DNA of 37,111 nucleotides from NCBI GenBank assembly GCA_050946775.1, contig JBMNVL010000003.1, forward strand, positions 1-37,111, given 5' to 3'. This document shows, one piece after another, positions 1 to 9,800 of the stretch. The DNA comes from UMGS1474 sp050946775 (GTDB lineage: Bacteria; Bacillota; Clostridia; Oscillospirales; Acutalibacteraceae). The notes below the pieces were generated by a model. That model worked only from the letters and a program-made list of their open reading frames with translations. It did no database searches and had not been told where the DNA came from. Both the position numbers and the translations under genes were made by a program. The stretch's first letter is position 1. Every line of letters starts with the position of its first letter.

Positions 1-632
1 ACCTTGGCGAGATCGGCGTGAGTGCCCATCAGGATCAGGGTGTCGTCCGCCCGGGGGCAGGTGTCCGCCCGGGGCGCGATCATCTCCCCGTTGGGTGCCC
101 GTACCGCCAGCACATTGATGCCGTAGCGGTTGCGGGGATCGCATTCCATCAGCGTTTTGCCAGCCCAGGGCGCCGGGGTGCGGATCTCCATGATGCCGTA
201 TTTGTCCGACAGGTCCATATAATCGGCCACGTTGTTCAGCGCCAGCCGCCGGGCGAGCCGGGCGCCCATATCCCGCTCGGGCAGGATCACCTGGTCGACC
301 CCGATCCGCCCCAGGATCTCGGCGTGGGCGTCGCCGCTGGCCTGCGCCACGATCCGCTTGACCCCGTGATCCTTCAGGGTAATCGCCGCCAGGCAGCTGC
401 TTTCCACCTCCCGGATGCTCAGCACCACCGCGTCAAACTCCTTCAAATTGAGTTCTTCCAGCGCGTCGGGATCGGTGATATCCGCCTGTACCGCGTGAGT
501 CAACTCGTCGGCGTAATCGTTCACCAGCCGCTCGTCAAAATCGACCCCCAGTACCTCGACGCCCAGCTTTTCCAGCGCTCTGGCCACGCTGACGCCGAAC
601 CGGCTCAGCCCGAGTACCGCGATCTGTTTCAT
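1..632 (-). CDS. ktrA: Potassium uptake regulatory subunit KtrA/TrkA (partial)
   Basis: This is the cytoplasmic RCK subunit that gates the KtrB potassium channel-transporter according to bound nucleotide. The translation starts at the ATG at 630-632 and runs off the left edge after about 210 residues, so the extreme C-terminus is missing. An N-terminal Rossmann fold is visible, with the nucleotide loop GLSRFG (residues 8-13; most relatives have GLGRFG), the acidic end of strand 2 (VDFDE) and QADITD. An RCK_C-like domain follows from about residue 135 (MEIRTPAPWAGKTL, then NVLAVRAPNG). An SD (AAAGGAAG) lies in the 15-base gap after ktrB, so the two are co-transcribed, with the ABC-F gene first. 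The KtrA assignment rests on fold and on adjacency to ktrB. Whether it senses c-di-AMP, as some RCK_C domains do, cannot be told from the sequence. Confidence 0.93.
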   Translation of the reverse strand, partial: MKQIAVLGLSRFGVSVARALEKLGVEVLGVDFDERLVNDYADELTHAVQADITDPDALEELNLKEFDAVVLSIREVESSCLAAITLKDHGVKRIVAQASGDAHAEILGRIGVDQVILPERDMGARLARRLALNNVADYMDLSDKYGIMEIRTPAPWAGKTLMECDPRNRYGINVLAVRAPNGEMIAPRADTCPRADDTLILMGTHADLAK

Positions 633-647
633 ACACAACTTCCTTTC

Positions 648-2003
648 TTATCCCACCATCAGCCGGTCCTCGGGATACCGCACGGCGTTTTGCCCCTTCG
701 GTCCGGCGGCCAGTGCCATCGACACCGTCAGCGGACCGACCCGGCCGATCAGCATGGTAAGTGTCAGCAAAAACCGGGACGCCGTCAGCAGTCCCCCGGT
801 GATCCCGCAGGACAGCCCGGTGGTGCTGAAGGCGGAGACCACCTCGAACAGCACCGTGTCCAGCGCCACCGGATGACCGGCGGCGTTTTCCATAACGCAA
901 AGCGCCATCGTCTCGACGATCACCAGCGTCATCCCCAGCACGAAGATGGCGAACGCCCGCCGGACGATCTGGGGATCCAGCCGCCGCTTATGCAGGGTGT
1001 AATCCCGCCGGCGGCGAACGATGGCGGTCACCCCGAGCAGCACCGTGAAAAAGGTGGTGGTCTTGATACCGCCGCCGGTACCAGCCGGGGACGCGCCGAT
1101 GAACATCAGCCCGTCGGTCACCAGCTTTCCCGCCGGGGTCAAGCCGCCCTGCCCGATGGTATCAAATCCCGCCGTACGGCCGGTCACCGACTGAAACAGC
1201 GCCGCCATCAGCTTTTGGGGCGTCGTCAAACCGCCCAGGGTGGCGGGATTTTGCCATTCGGTCAAAGCGATCAGCCCGGCGCCGCCGATCACCAGCGCAC
1301 CGGTCAGCCACAGCACCACCCTGGTGTGCAGCATCCGCCGCCGCTTGCGGGGCGAAAAGCAGTCGATCACCACCGCAAAGCCCAATCCGCCGACGATCAC
1401 CAGCGCCATCACGGCGAAGTTGACCAGCGGATCGGTTTGGTACGCCTGCAGGGAATTGGCCATCCCCAGCGGATCGAATCCGGCGTTGCAAAAGGCCGAC
1501 ACCGCGATGAACAGGGAGAAAAAGATCCCCCTGCCCCATCCAAACTGGGGTACGAAGCGAAAGCACAGCGCCGCGGCGCCGAGAATCTCCACCGCCAGGG
1601 TGATGCCGACGATCCGCCGCACCAGCCCCGCCAGTCCCTTGAAGGAATCCTCGTTGAGGGACTCCCGGATGATCAGACTTTCCCGCAGGGAAAACCGCTT
1701 GCCCACCGCCAAAAAGAGGAGGGACGCCAGGGTCATAAACCCCAGTCCGCCGATCTGGATGAGGCACAGCAGCACCGTTTTGCCGAACAGGGTGAAGGCG
1801 GCGCCGGTGTTGACCACCGTCAGCCCGGTGACGCACACCGCCGACGTGGAGGTGAACAGCGCGTCCCAAAAGGACAGCGACGTCTCCGGCCCGGTCGCCG
1901 CCGGCAGCATCAGCAGTCCCGCGCCGATCACCGCCAGCGCGGCGAAGCCCAGCGTCAGGATCCGCACCGGATCGATCCGCTTTTTCTGCTTCACGCCCTT
2001 CAC
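648..2003 (-). CDS. ktrB: KtrB/TrkH-family potassium transporter membrane subunit
   Basis: Membrane ion-translocating subunit (451 residues, usual for KtrB) that takes up potassium together with KtrA. It shows four M1-P-M2 repeats, each with a recognisable pore loop: TSTSAVCVTGL (about residues 51-61), SAFCNAGFD, TGRTAGFDT and SAFSTTGLSCGIT, each carrying the conserved glycine of the selectivity filter. The start is GTG: the preceding ABC-F stop TGA overlaps it as GTGA, a 4-base overlap that implies translational coupling. ktrA follows 15 bases downstream. Members of this family are often sodium-dependent, but that is family knowledge and not visible here. No dedicated promoter is seen, so transcription probably comes from the promoter before the ABC-F gene. 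Confidence 0.95.
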   Translation of the reverse strand: MKGVKQKKRIDPVRILTLGFAALAVIGAGLLMLPAATGPETSLSFWDALFTSTSAVCVTGLTVVNTGAAFTLFGKTVLLCLIQIGGLGFMTLASLLFLAVGKRFSLRESLIIRESLNEDSFKGLAGLVRRIVGITLAVEILGAAALCFRFVPQFGWGRGIFFSLFIAVSAFCNAGFDPLGMANSLQAYQTDPLVNFAVMALVIVGGLGFAVVIDCFSPRKRRRMLHTRVVLWLTGALVIGGAGLIALTEWQNPATLGGLTTPQKLMAALFQSVTGRTAGFDTIGQGGLTPAGKLVTDGLMFIGASPAGTGGGIKTTTFFTVLLGVTAIVRRRRDYTLHKRRLDPQIVRRAFAIFVLGMTLVIVETMALCVMENAAGHPVALDTVLFEVVSAFSTTGLSCGITGGLLTASRFLLTLTMLIGRVGPLTVSMALAAGPKGQNAVRYPEDRLMVG

Positions 2004-3598
2004 TCCTTCGTCGCCTGCCAGTCGAGGTATTCCTCGTAGGTCATCCGCTTGTCGATCAGTCGGCCGTCGTCGGTGATCTCGATGATCCGGTTGGCGACGG
2101 TCTGGAGCATTTCGTGGTCGTAGGTGGAAAACAGGACGTTGCCCTTGAATTCCTTAAGCCCGTCGTTGACGGCGGTGATGGATTCGAGATCGAGGTGGTT
2201 GGTCGGCTGATCGAGCAGGATCACGTTGGCGCCGAACATCATCATCCGCGAGAGCATACACCGCACCTTCTCGCCGCCCGAAAGCACCTTGACCGGCTTG
2301 AGCACGTCGTCTCCGGAAAAAAGCATTTTCCCGAGAAAGCCCCGCAGATAGGTCTCGTGGGGATCGGACGAATACTGCTGCAGCCATTGCAGGATGGTGA
2401 GATCGCATCCTTCAAAAAAGGCGGTGTTGTCCTTGGGAAAATAGGACTGGGAGGTGGACACGCCCCATTTGAAGGAGCCGCTGTCGGGGACGCGCTTTTC
2501 CATCAGAATATCGAACAGGGCGGTAATGGCCACCTCGTTGCGCCCGACAAAGGCGATCTTGTCCCCTTTGTCCGCCCGGAAGGTGATCCCGTCGAGGAGA
2601 GTTTTTCCGTTTTGGGTATAGGTGAGATCGGTGACCGACAAAATATCCTTGCCGGCTTCCCGGTCCATGGTAAACCCGACGTAGGGATACCGCCGGGAGG
2701 AGGCCGGCATTTCCTCCACCGACAGCTTTTCGATCAGCTTCTTGCGGGAGGTCGCCTGGCGGGATTTGGATTTGTTGGCCGAAAACCGGGCGATGAAGCT
2801 TTGCAGCTCCTTGATCTTTTCCTCGTTTTTGCGGTTTTGCTCCCGCATCATCCGCTGGATCAGCTGGCTGGACTCGTACCAGAAATCGTAGTTGCCGACG
2901 TAGATCTTGATCTTGTTGAAATCGACGTCGACGATATGGGTGCAGACGTTGTTGAGGAAGTGGCGGTCGTGGGACACCACGATGACCGTCCCCTCGTAGT
3001 CCATCAAAAAGTCCTCCAGCCAGCGGGTACTGGCGGCGTCCAGACCGTTGGTGGGCTCGTCGAGCAAAATAATGGCCGGACGGCCGAAGAGCGCCTGCGC
3101 CAGCAGGATCTTGACCTTTTCCTTTTCCCCGAGAGCGCTCATCGGCTCCCACAGCAGATCCAGCGACAGCCCCAGCCCCTGCAGCAGCTTGCCGGCGTCG
3201 GTCTCGGCGTCCCAGCCGTTCAGCTCGGCGAATTCCGCCTCCAGATCGGACGCCAGCACCCCGTCTTCCTCCGAAAAATCCTCCTTGGCGTAGAGGGCGT
3301 CCTTTTGCTTCATCACCTCGTACAGCCGGGGATTGCCCTGAATGACGGTATCCAGCACGGTGAACTCCTCGTAAGCGAAGTGGTCCTGCTTGAGGACCGA
3401 CATACGGGTCTTGGCGTCGATGATTACCGCGCCGGTGGACGGCTCCAGATCCCCCGACAGTATCCGCAAAAAGGTGGATTTGCCGGCGCCGTTGGCGCCG
3501 ATCACCCCGTAGCAGTTGCCGGGCTTAAACTGCAGATCCACGTGGGAGAAAAGATTTTGGCCGCTGAAATTGATGCTGACGTCGGATACCGTGATCAT
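2000..3598 (-). CDS. ABC-F family ATPase (YkpA/YbiT-like)
   Basis: Soluble protein of 532 residues with two ATP-binding cassettes and no membrane segments. ABC-F proteins act on the ribosome as translation factors or antibiotic-protection factors. NBD1 has Walker A GANGAGKST (about residues 35-43) and Walker B IILLDEPTNGLD, but its signature is SALGEKEK, not LSGGQ. The charged linker between cassettes (about 240-300, rich in K/E/R, with FSANKSKSRQATSRKK) is the ABC-F hallmark. NBD2 has a degenerate Walker A (GRNEVAITAL, no GKT/S), a canonical signature LSGGEKVR and Walker B VILLDQPTNHLD. The length and the FKWGVSTSQSYFPKD segment resemble YkpA/YbiT from memory. The SD AAAAGGAG precedes the ATG, and a sigma-A promoter lies at 3629-3656. 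It heads the ktrB-ktrA operon. Which ABC-F subgroup it belongs to, and whether it confers any resistance, cannot be decided here. Confidence 0.9.
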   Translation of the reverse strand: MITVSDVSINFSGQNLFSHVDLQFKPGNCYGVIGANGAGKSTFLRILSGDLEPSTGAVIIDAKTRMSVLKQDHFAYEEFTVLDTVIQGNPRLYEVMKQKDALYAKEDFSEEDGVLASDLEAEFAELNGWDAETDAGKLLQGLGLSLDLLWEPMSALGEKEKVKILLAQALFGRPAIILLDEPTNGLDAASTRWLEDFLMDYEGTVIVVSHDRHFLNNVCTHIVDVDFNKIKIYVGNYDFWYESSQLIQRMMREQNRKNEEKIKELQSFIARFSANKSKSRQATSRKKLIEKLSVEEMPASSRRYPYVGFTMDREAGKDILSVTDLTYTQNGKTLLDGITFRADKGDKIAFVGRNEVAITALFDILMEKRVPDSGSFKWGVSTSQSYFPKDNTAFFEGCDLTILQWLQQYSSDPHETYLRGFLGKMLFSGDDVLKPVKVLSGGEKVRCMLSRMMMFGANVILLDQPTNHLDLESITAVNDGLKEFKGNVLFSTYDHEMLQTVANRIIEITDDGRLIDKRMTYEEYLDWQATKE

Positions 3599-3628
3599 GG
3601 GAAAACTCCTTTTATAACAGATGTTCCC

Positions 3629-3656
3629 ATTATACCAAACCGGCGTAAAATGTCAA
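3629..3656 (-). promoter_or_regulatory. Sigma-A promoter of the ABC-F/ktrBA operon
   Basis: On the minus strand, TTGACA (3651-3656), a 16-base spacer and TATAAT (3629-3634), both perfect consensus hexamers, lie about 30 bases before the ABC-F start codon. Confidence 0.8.
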
Positions 3657-3660
3657 CCGA

Positions 3661-3694
3661 AAACCGGCACGGGATAACTCCCGTGCCGGTTTTT
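3661..3694 (-). terminator. Rho-independent terminator after the GLUG protein/small peptide genes
   Basis: Perfect inverted repeat with arms 3664-3673 (CCGGCACGGG) and 3680-3689 and a 6-base loop. It is flanked by A and T runs so that it could work in both directions. On the minus strand it sits 6 bases after the stop of the 38-codon gene and ahead of the ABC-F promoter, separating the two transcription units. Confidence 0.85.
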
Positions 3695-3700
3695 GCCGTG

Positions 3701-3817
3701 TTAATCGTCCCAGGGATCTTCCGCCCCGTCGCCGTTGCCAAGCCCCGACGTGGTCAGGATATCACAAGCGGCAAAACGAAGAAGATGGATTTTGGGTTCT
3801 TCGTAAACGCGTTTCAT
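3701..3817 (-). CDS. Small 38-residue protein with an ILTTSG motif
   Basis: Short open frame: ATG at 3815-3817, TAA at 3701-3703. Its SD AAAGGAGG is near perfect and overlaps the stop codon of the giant secreted protein gene. Only 14 bases separate the two genes, and a terminator follows directly, so the peptide is the last cistron of a two-gene unit. The N-terminal half is basic to mixed (MKRVYEEPKIHLLRF), the middle is AACDILTTSG, and the tail is a short Gly/Asp/Glu-rich acidic end (GNGDGAEDPWDD). There is no clear signal peptide or membrane segment. From memory, similar short proteins with a D-I/V-x-TTSG core occur in gut Clostridia near large exported proteins. I know of no assigned function and could not search. 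It is short enough to be skipped by gene callers. Confidence 0.72.
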   Translation of the reverse strand: MKRVYEEPKIHLLRFAACDILTTSGLGNGDGAEDPWDD

Positions 3818-3831
3818 AAAGCGAACCTCCT

Positions 3832-6800
3832 TTATGCCACTGTGCGGACGTCCGTCGTCACACCCGAAGCGGCGGTCTTGAACTGAACCGCCGTGGCGCT
3901 GTAGACGGTAACGCCGTCCACGATCGCGTAGGCGCGGGCATAGCGGATTTTATCCGGTTTCACGTTCAGCAGATGCGCCATGTATTGCTGGTTGGCGCCG
4001 GTCTTGCTGGATTTCACCTTGACAACGGCGCTGGCGGGATCGCTCAAAAACGCCGCCGTCGGTACTTTGGAAGTAAAGATCACGCCGTATTCGCTTACGG
4101 TGCTGCCGGCCGGGATGGAGGTCTGGGCGATCACCGTCAGGGTGTAGGTATCGCTGCCGGCGCCGTAAGTCGCCTGCTGCAGCACCACGCCCGCCTGCGG
4201 ATCGGTCACGACGGATGCGTCGTCGGTAAAGACCACGGCGATCGTATTGTTGCCGCTGACGTAGAAGACGTAGCTGTTGCGGCCAAAGCCCACCATGGCG
4301 CCGTCGAGCAGCCAGTAGGCGACGGTTTTATCGGTGGCGTTGGTCACGGTGATCCGCTGGTCAAAGCTCAGATCGGTTTCGGTCGTCACCGCGGCGCCCA
4401 TCCCGTCCTTGGCGGTCATGTCGACCAGCCCCGACAGGCGGTAACCGGTGGCGGAGGACTCCTGCTCGTACACCGCCGTCACAGTAATGGTCAGGGTGTC
4501 GTTTTCACAGGCCGCGCGGAATTCCGGCTGGCTGTTTTCGGCCGTCTTGTCCCAGCCGGTGAAGGCGTAGCCGCCCAGTGCGGTCGCGCTGGTGTTTTCC
4601 AGCAGCGCCGCCAGCTCGTCGGGCGACCCCGCCGTCTTGGCGGCGATGGTCTCGTTGTATTTGCCGATAAAGTTGACCGTCACGCCGTCCACCAGGGCGG
4701 GAGTGCCGCCCTCGACCGGCCGCCAGTACCGCATGGTGCGGCCCTGAAGCACCGCCGCGTAGGCGGAGGCGTTTTGCTCCACGTTGTTGTTGAGGGTGGT
4801 CACGAAGCCGGCCGCTTTCATCGCGGCCAGGCTCATCACCGTGCCGTTGAGGGCGCTGTTGTTGTTGGTCTTGCAGGTGTAGCCGTTTTGGATGACCGTA
4901 TCGCGCCCGCCGATACCGGCGCCGCCCGAAGCGTTGCCCTTGTAGTAAACGTCGCCGGTGTTGTAGCAGTTGTAGGCGTAGCTGCGGTCACCCACCACGC
5001 CGCCGACGTAGCCGCGGTGGCTGTTGTTGTCGTAAACGAAGCCGTCGTTGAAGCAGTTGATGACGTACGCCGTCACACCGCCGCCCGCGCCGCCGAGGAT
5101 GCCGCCGGTACCCGATCCGCCGGTATCGCTCCGGCCGGGCACGTGGGCCACCTCGCCGTGGTTGGCGCAGTTGACGATCAGCGAGTTGCTGTTGGCCTGA
5201 CCGGCGACGCCGCCGACGTAGTCCTTGATGGCGGTCACGATGCCGTAGTTGACGCAGGAATCGATGACACCGCCGCTGTTGAGGATACCAACGAAGCCAC
5301 CGACCTGCTGCCAACCGCCCTCGGCGGTCAGCAGCCCGTTCTCATCGCGGGTCTCGTCCTCGTCCACAATGTCCACGCGGTTCACGCAGCGGTAAATCAG
5401 GCCGTTGTTCTGGCAGACGAACGCGCCCACGCTGTTGGCGCCGGAGGAGACGCCGGAGCAGGAGATCTTGCCTTCCAGGGTCAGGTTTTGGATGACGCCG
5501 GCGGCGCCCAGCGTCTGGAACAGGCCGGTGACGTTGTTGCCGGTCAGCCCGCTTTGCTTGAAGTCGGACACGGTGTGGCCGTCGCCGTCGAAGGTGCCGG
5601 TGTAGGTGCCGGCAATCTGCGCCCAGTTCTGGGTCAGGGTGATATCCGCCGTCAGCCGGGCCGACAGGGCGTGGTTGCTCGCCGCCAGACCGCCGAACAC
5701 CTGCATCTGCAGCTCGCCCGGGATCAACAGCACGTCGCCGTCATATTCCAGCGTGCCCTTGCTGCCCAGCGCTTCGCTGCCCAGCACCGGCGTGGCGCCG
5801 GCGACGTACTCCCAGGTCTTCAGGGTGATGCCGTATTCGTCCAGAACCGCCTGCACGTCCGCGCTGGGAGTGTAGCCGTCCAGATCCAGCACGAATTTGG
5901 CGGATTTCATGGTCGCCTCGGTCACCGTGGGATAGCCGTTCGCGTGGGTGCCGGCGTTGGCGTACCAGGCATAGGCGTTGTCCACCGTCTCGGTGGCGGT
6001 GTTGCTGCCGACGCTCTGATGCACGTACAGACCCATATTCTGGTTGCCGTAGGCGTAGCCGTTGGCAACGACCACCTGCGGGGTGTTGCGCACCGTACCC
6101 AGCAGCGCCGCTTTGGCGCCGCCCGCCTTGATCACGCCGGTATTAAAGCCGTTGACAACGGTCACCGGCATGGTGTTGCCGCCCTGCAGCAGACCCACCA
6201 GACCGCCGACGTAGTTGGCGGCGTTGATGGCGCCGGTGTTGGCGCTGTTGGTGATGACCAGTTTGATGCCGGCGTTGCCGCCGCCGAGGATGCCGCCCGT
6301 GGCGTTGGCGGTGTTGAGGGTACCCTCGTTGACGCACCCGTCAATGATCGCGGTGGCGTTATCCGCCAGGAAACCGGCGATGCCGCCGGAGAAATCGCGG
6401 TAGCCGGTCACGGTGGCGGCGTTGACGCAGTTTTTCACCGTCGAGGTGCCGTTGTTCAGCCGACCGACGATACCGCCGATCGCCGCGCCCAGTCCGCTGG
6501 TGCTGGGAACCGTCGCCGTCACCGTCGCAGCGGCGGTGGTGCGGCAGTTTTCAATAGTGCCGCCACCTTGCAGACCGGCGATGCCGCCGACGTCGTGGAA
6601 CGCCTCCACAGAACCGTCAAACACGCAGTTGGAAATCACGATAGCGGTGGATGCACCGTTGATGGAGCCCACGATACCGCCGGTAAACTGTCCGGTGCTG
6701 GTGACGGTACCGGTCACGGTGCAATCTTCCAGTATCAGGTTGGTGGTCGCCCCGGCGACGTAGCCGAGGATACCGCCGATATTGCCCGCATTGGTGGCGC

Positions 6801-9800
6801 CGGTAAAGGCAACTGAGCCACTGAACGAGCAGTCGCGAATCACAGCGGTCACATTGTCGTTGACCTGACCGACCACGCCGCCAAGCATCTGGTCGGCGCC
6901 GCCCACAGCGGCGGTCACAGCGCAGTTTTCGATCACGCCGCCGTTTTGCAGGATCGCCACCAGACCGCCGGTGCGCCACTTGCCCTTGACCACGGCGGTA
7001 TCCGCCACGGTCACGTTGTACACAGTACCCTGGCAGGTAAGCGCCAGCGACGCCATAGTCGCCGTTGTTTCCTGATCAAACGACCCGTCGATGGTCAGGT
7101 TTTTCACGGTGGATCCGACCGTCAGATTATTGAAAAGGGCTTTGTTGCACTCGACGGTAACGGTATAGCCCTTGCCGTCCAGCGTGCCGGAGAAATTGCC
7201 GTTCAGATAATAGGTCGTGCTGGCGATGGCCGCCGCGTCCGCCGCCGTAACGGTGATGTCGTTGGCCAGCGAATAGCTGCCGTTCTGGTTGGAGAGCGCC
7301 AACAGCTGCGCCGGGGTTTCGATCAGGGTGGAATCATCCACCTCGTCGTCCGCCGCGGGCAATTCATCGGTCATCACCGGAGTGCCGCCGGTGACCCGCG
7401 CCCACTTGGTCATCCCCAAAGCGGACAGCGCCGCGTCGTCCCTGGCGGCGATGACGTTGTTGTTCAGCAGCCGCACGAAGTCGGCCGACTGCAGATCGCT
7501 GATCGTTTTGGCGATGCCGTTTTTGCCCGTCGTCGCCACATCCGACGCGTAGAAAACGTTGGCGGTGGTCGCGCCCGCGCCCAAGCCGGCGTAACTGCCG
7601 GCCGCCGTGGCGCCGAAGCTGTTGACGATATGCGAAGACATATTCACACGGCCTGCCAGACCGCCAACATTGCTGGAGCCGGTAACAGCGCCCACGTTGT
7701 AGCAGTTGGCGACGTACACGTCGGTGTCATAGCTGGACGCAATCGTGTTGTTATAGGACACGCCCACGATGCCGCCGACGTCCGACAGACCGGTAATGGC
7801 GCCGGTGTTGGCGCAGTTGACGATGCTGATATAAGTTTCGCCTGCGATACCGGCGACCTTCTTGGACAGGGTGCCGTCGCCGGTGATCGCGCCGTTGTTG
7901 ACGCAGCCGCGGATGACGCTGTCGGGATGAGAGGCCATCGCCGCCTGTCCCACGATACCGGCCAGGTTGACGTCAGCGGCGTTGCCGCTGTGGGTCAGGG
8001 TGACGGTTACGTTGTTGACGCAGTTTTCCACAATAGCGGCGTTTTGCTTGTCGCCGCCCATCTCGCCGACGATACCGGCGGTGTTGGCGCCGCCGCCGTA
8101 AGTGACGTTGATAACGCCGGACGCCGTCACGCCGGAAACGGTGCCGTACTGCATCTGTCCGGCAACGGCGCCGTTGCGGCGGGCGGTGGTGTTGATACTC
8201 ACGCTGGAAAGGGTGAGATCCTTCACCGTGCCGCCGGCGATATACGCGAACATACCGCTGCGTTCGGCGGCGCTCGTCACCTTAAGGCCGGTGATGGTAT
8301 GGCCGTTGCCGTCAAAGGTGCCCTGATAGCCGTTCGGATAAGGCGTCAAGGGCGTCCACTCGTCGGCGTCCTCCAGCAGATCGATATCGGTATCCAGCAC
8401 CACGCTCAGGGCGCGGTTGGCGTTGACGTTGGAAGCAAACCAGTCAAAATGCTCCCGGCTGCGGATGTGATAGAAGCCCTCTTCGTCCCGCACCAGGGCG
8501 GCAACCGTTTCGCTTGTGAAAGCGGGGCCGGCGGTCCACTTGTTCAAATCGTACGTCACGCCCTGGCAGGCAGCGCCCACCATCAGGTTGGCGTTGAGCG
8601 CCGCCACCGCGTCGGCCGCCACCGCCGCGGCGGTGAAGTTGTTGGACAGGGTCGACCCGGTCAAACGGGCGCCGACGTCGTAGGCGTCGTATTTTGCGCT
8701 GATCGCACCGGTGTTCCAGCAGTTGGTCACGGTGACGCCGCCGGTATTTTGGCCGCTGGCCACAATACCGCCGAAAATGCGGCCCGCTTCCGTGTTCAGC
8801 GAGGTCAGATCACCGGTGTTATAGCAGTTGACCACCGTGCCGCCGGCCGCTTCGGCCAGACCGACGATACCGCCGGCGCCGTTCTCGTTGAGAGTCAGAT
8901 CGCCGGTGTTGTAGCTGTTGGCCACGGCGGCTCCTTCGCCCAGCACCGCCGCGATACCGGCAATATAGTTGTTGTTGCCGGAAACGGCGCCGGTGTTGGC
9001 ACAATGGTTGACCATGCCGTTGTTGTAGCAAACGATGCCCGCCGTATACGCCATAGCGCCGGCGCCGGTAATCGACGCGTTGTTGGTCACGTTTTCAATC
9101 AAGCCGTTGTTTTCGTAAACCGCCGTGCCGATATAGTTGCGGTTGTTGGCGTTGATCGATCCGGCAAAGGTCAGATCCTTCACCGCGCTGCCGGCGTTAA
9201 CGGTTTTGATAAAGCCGTACCGGTCGGTCGACAGGGTGACGTTCATCGTCACGGTATGGCCGTTGCCGTCAAAGGTACCGGTCAGCCCGGCGATGGGCGT
9301 CCAGCTTTCACCCGTCAGGGTGATATCGTTCATCAGCTTGTAATTGCCGTTGAGCGTCTGTCCCTGCAAAGCGGCCAGATCCTCCGCCGTATAGAGAGCC
9401 ACGGTATCCAGTTCGTCCACCGCGTCGATGGTGTAGGTGCGGGTCAGTCCGTCCCGGGGCGCCGACACCGTCACCGTCGCCGGCAGGGTATCCAGCGACA
9501 CGTTCGCCGAAGAAACGGTGGAATTGTCCGCCACGGTGACGGTCGCCGTCTTGCCGGCCAGATCCGCCGCGTCCGCCTTGATGGCGACGGAGGTGGCGTT
9601 GATCTGAATATCCGCCGCCGCCACGCCGGGCACCGCCACGCTGTGGACCGTGGTGTCCCAGAACTGCTCGTAGAACACGTTGGCCAGCCGCTCGTAGCCG
9701 GTGTTGTTGAAATGGACGTTGTCGTCGTACCAACCGGGGTGATCGACGTTCCAGCCCTCGGTCAGCGCCTTGACGTCGATCAACTCGACGTTCTCGTCTA

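Noticed and set aside
18..2039. Plus-strand open frame of 673 codons opposite ktrA and ktrB
   Set aside because: It covers two real genes on the other strand and gives a His/Gln/Arg/Pro-rich product without motifs.
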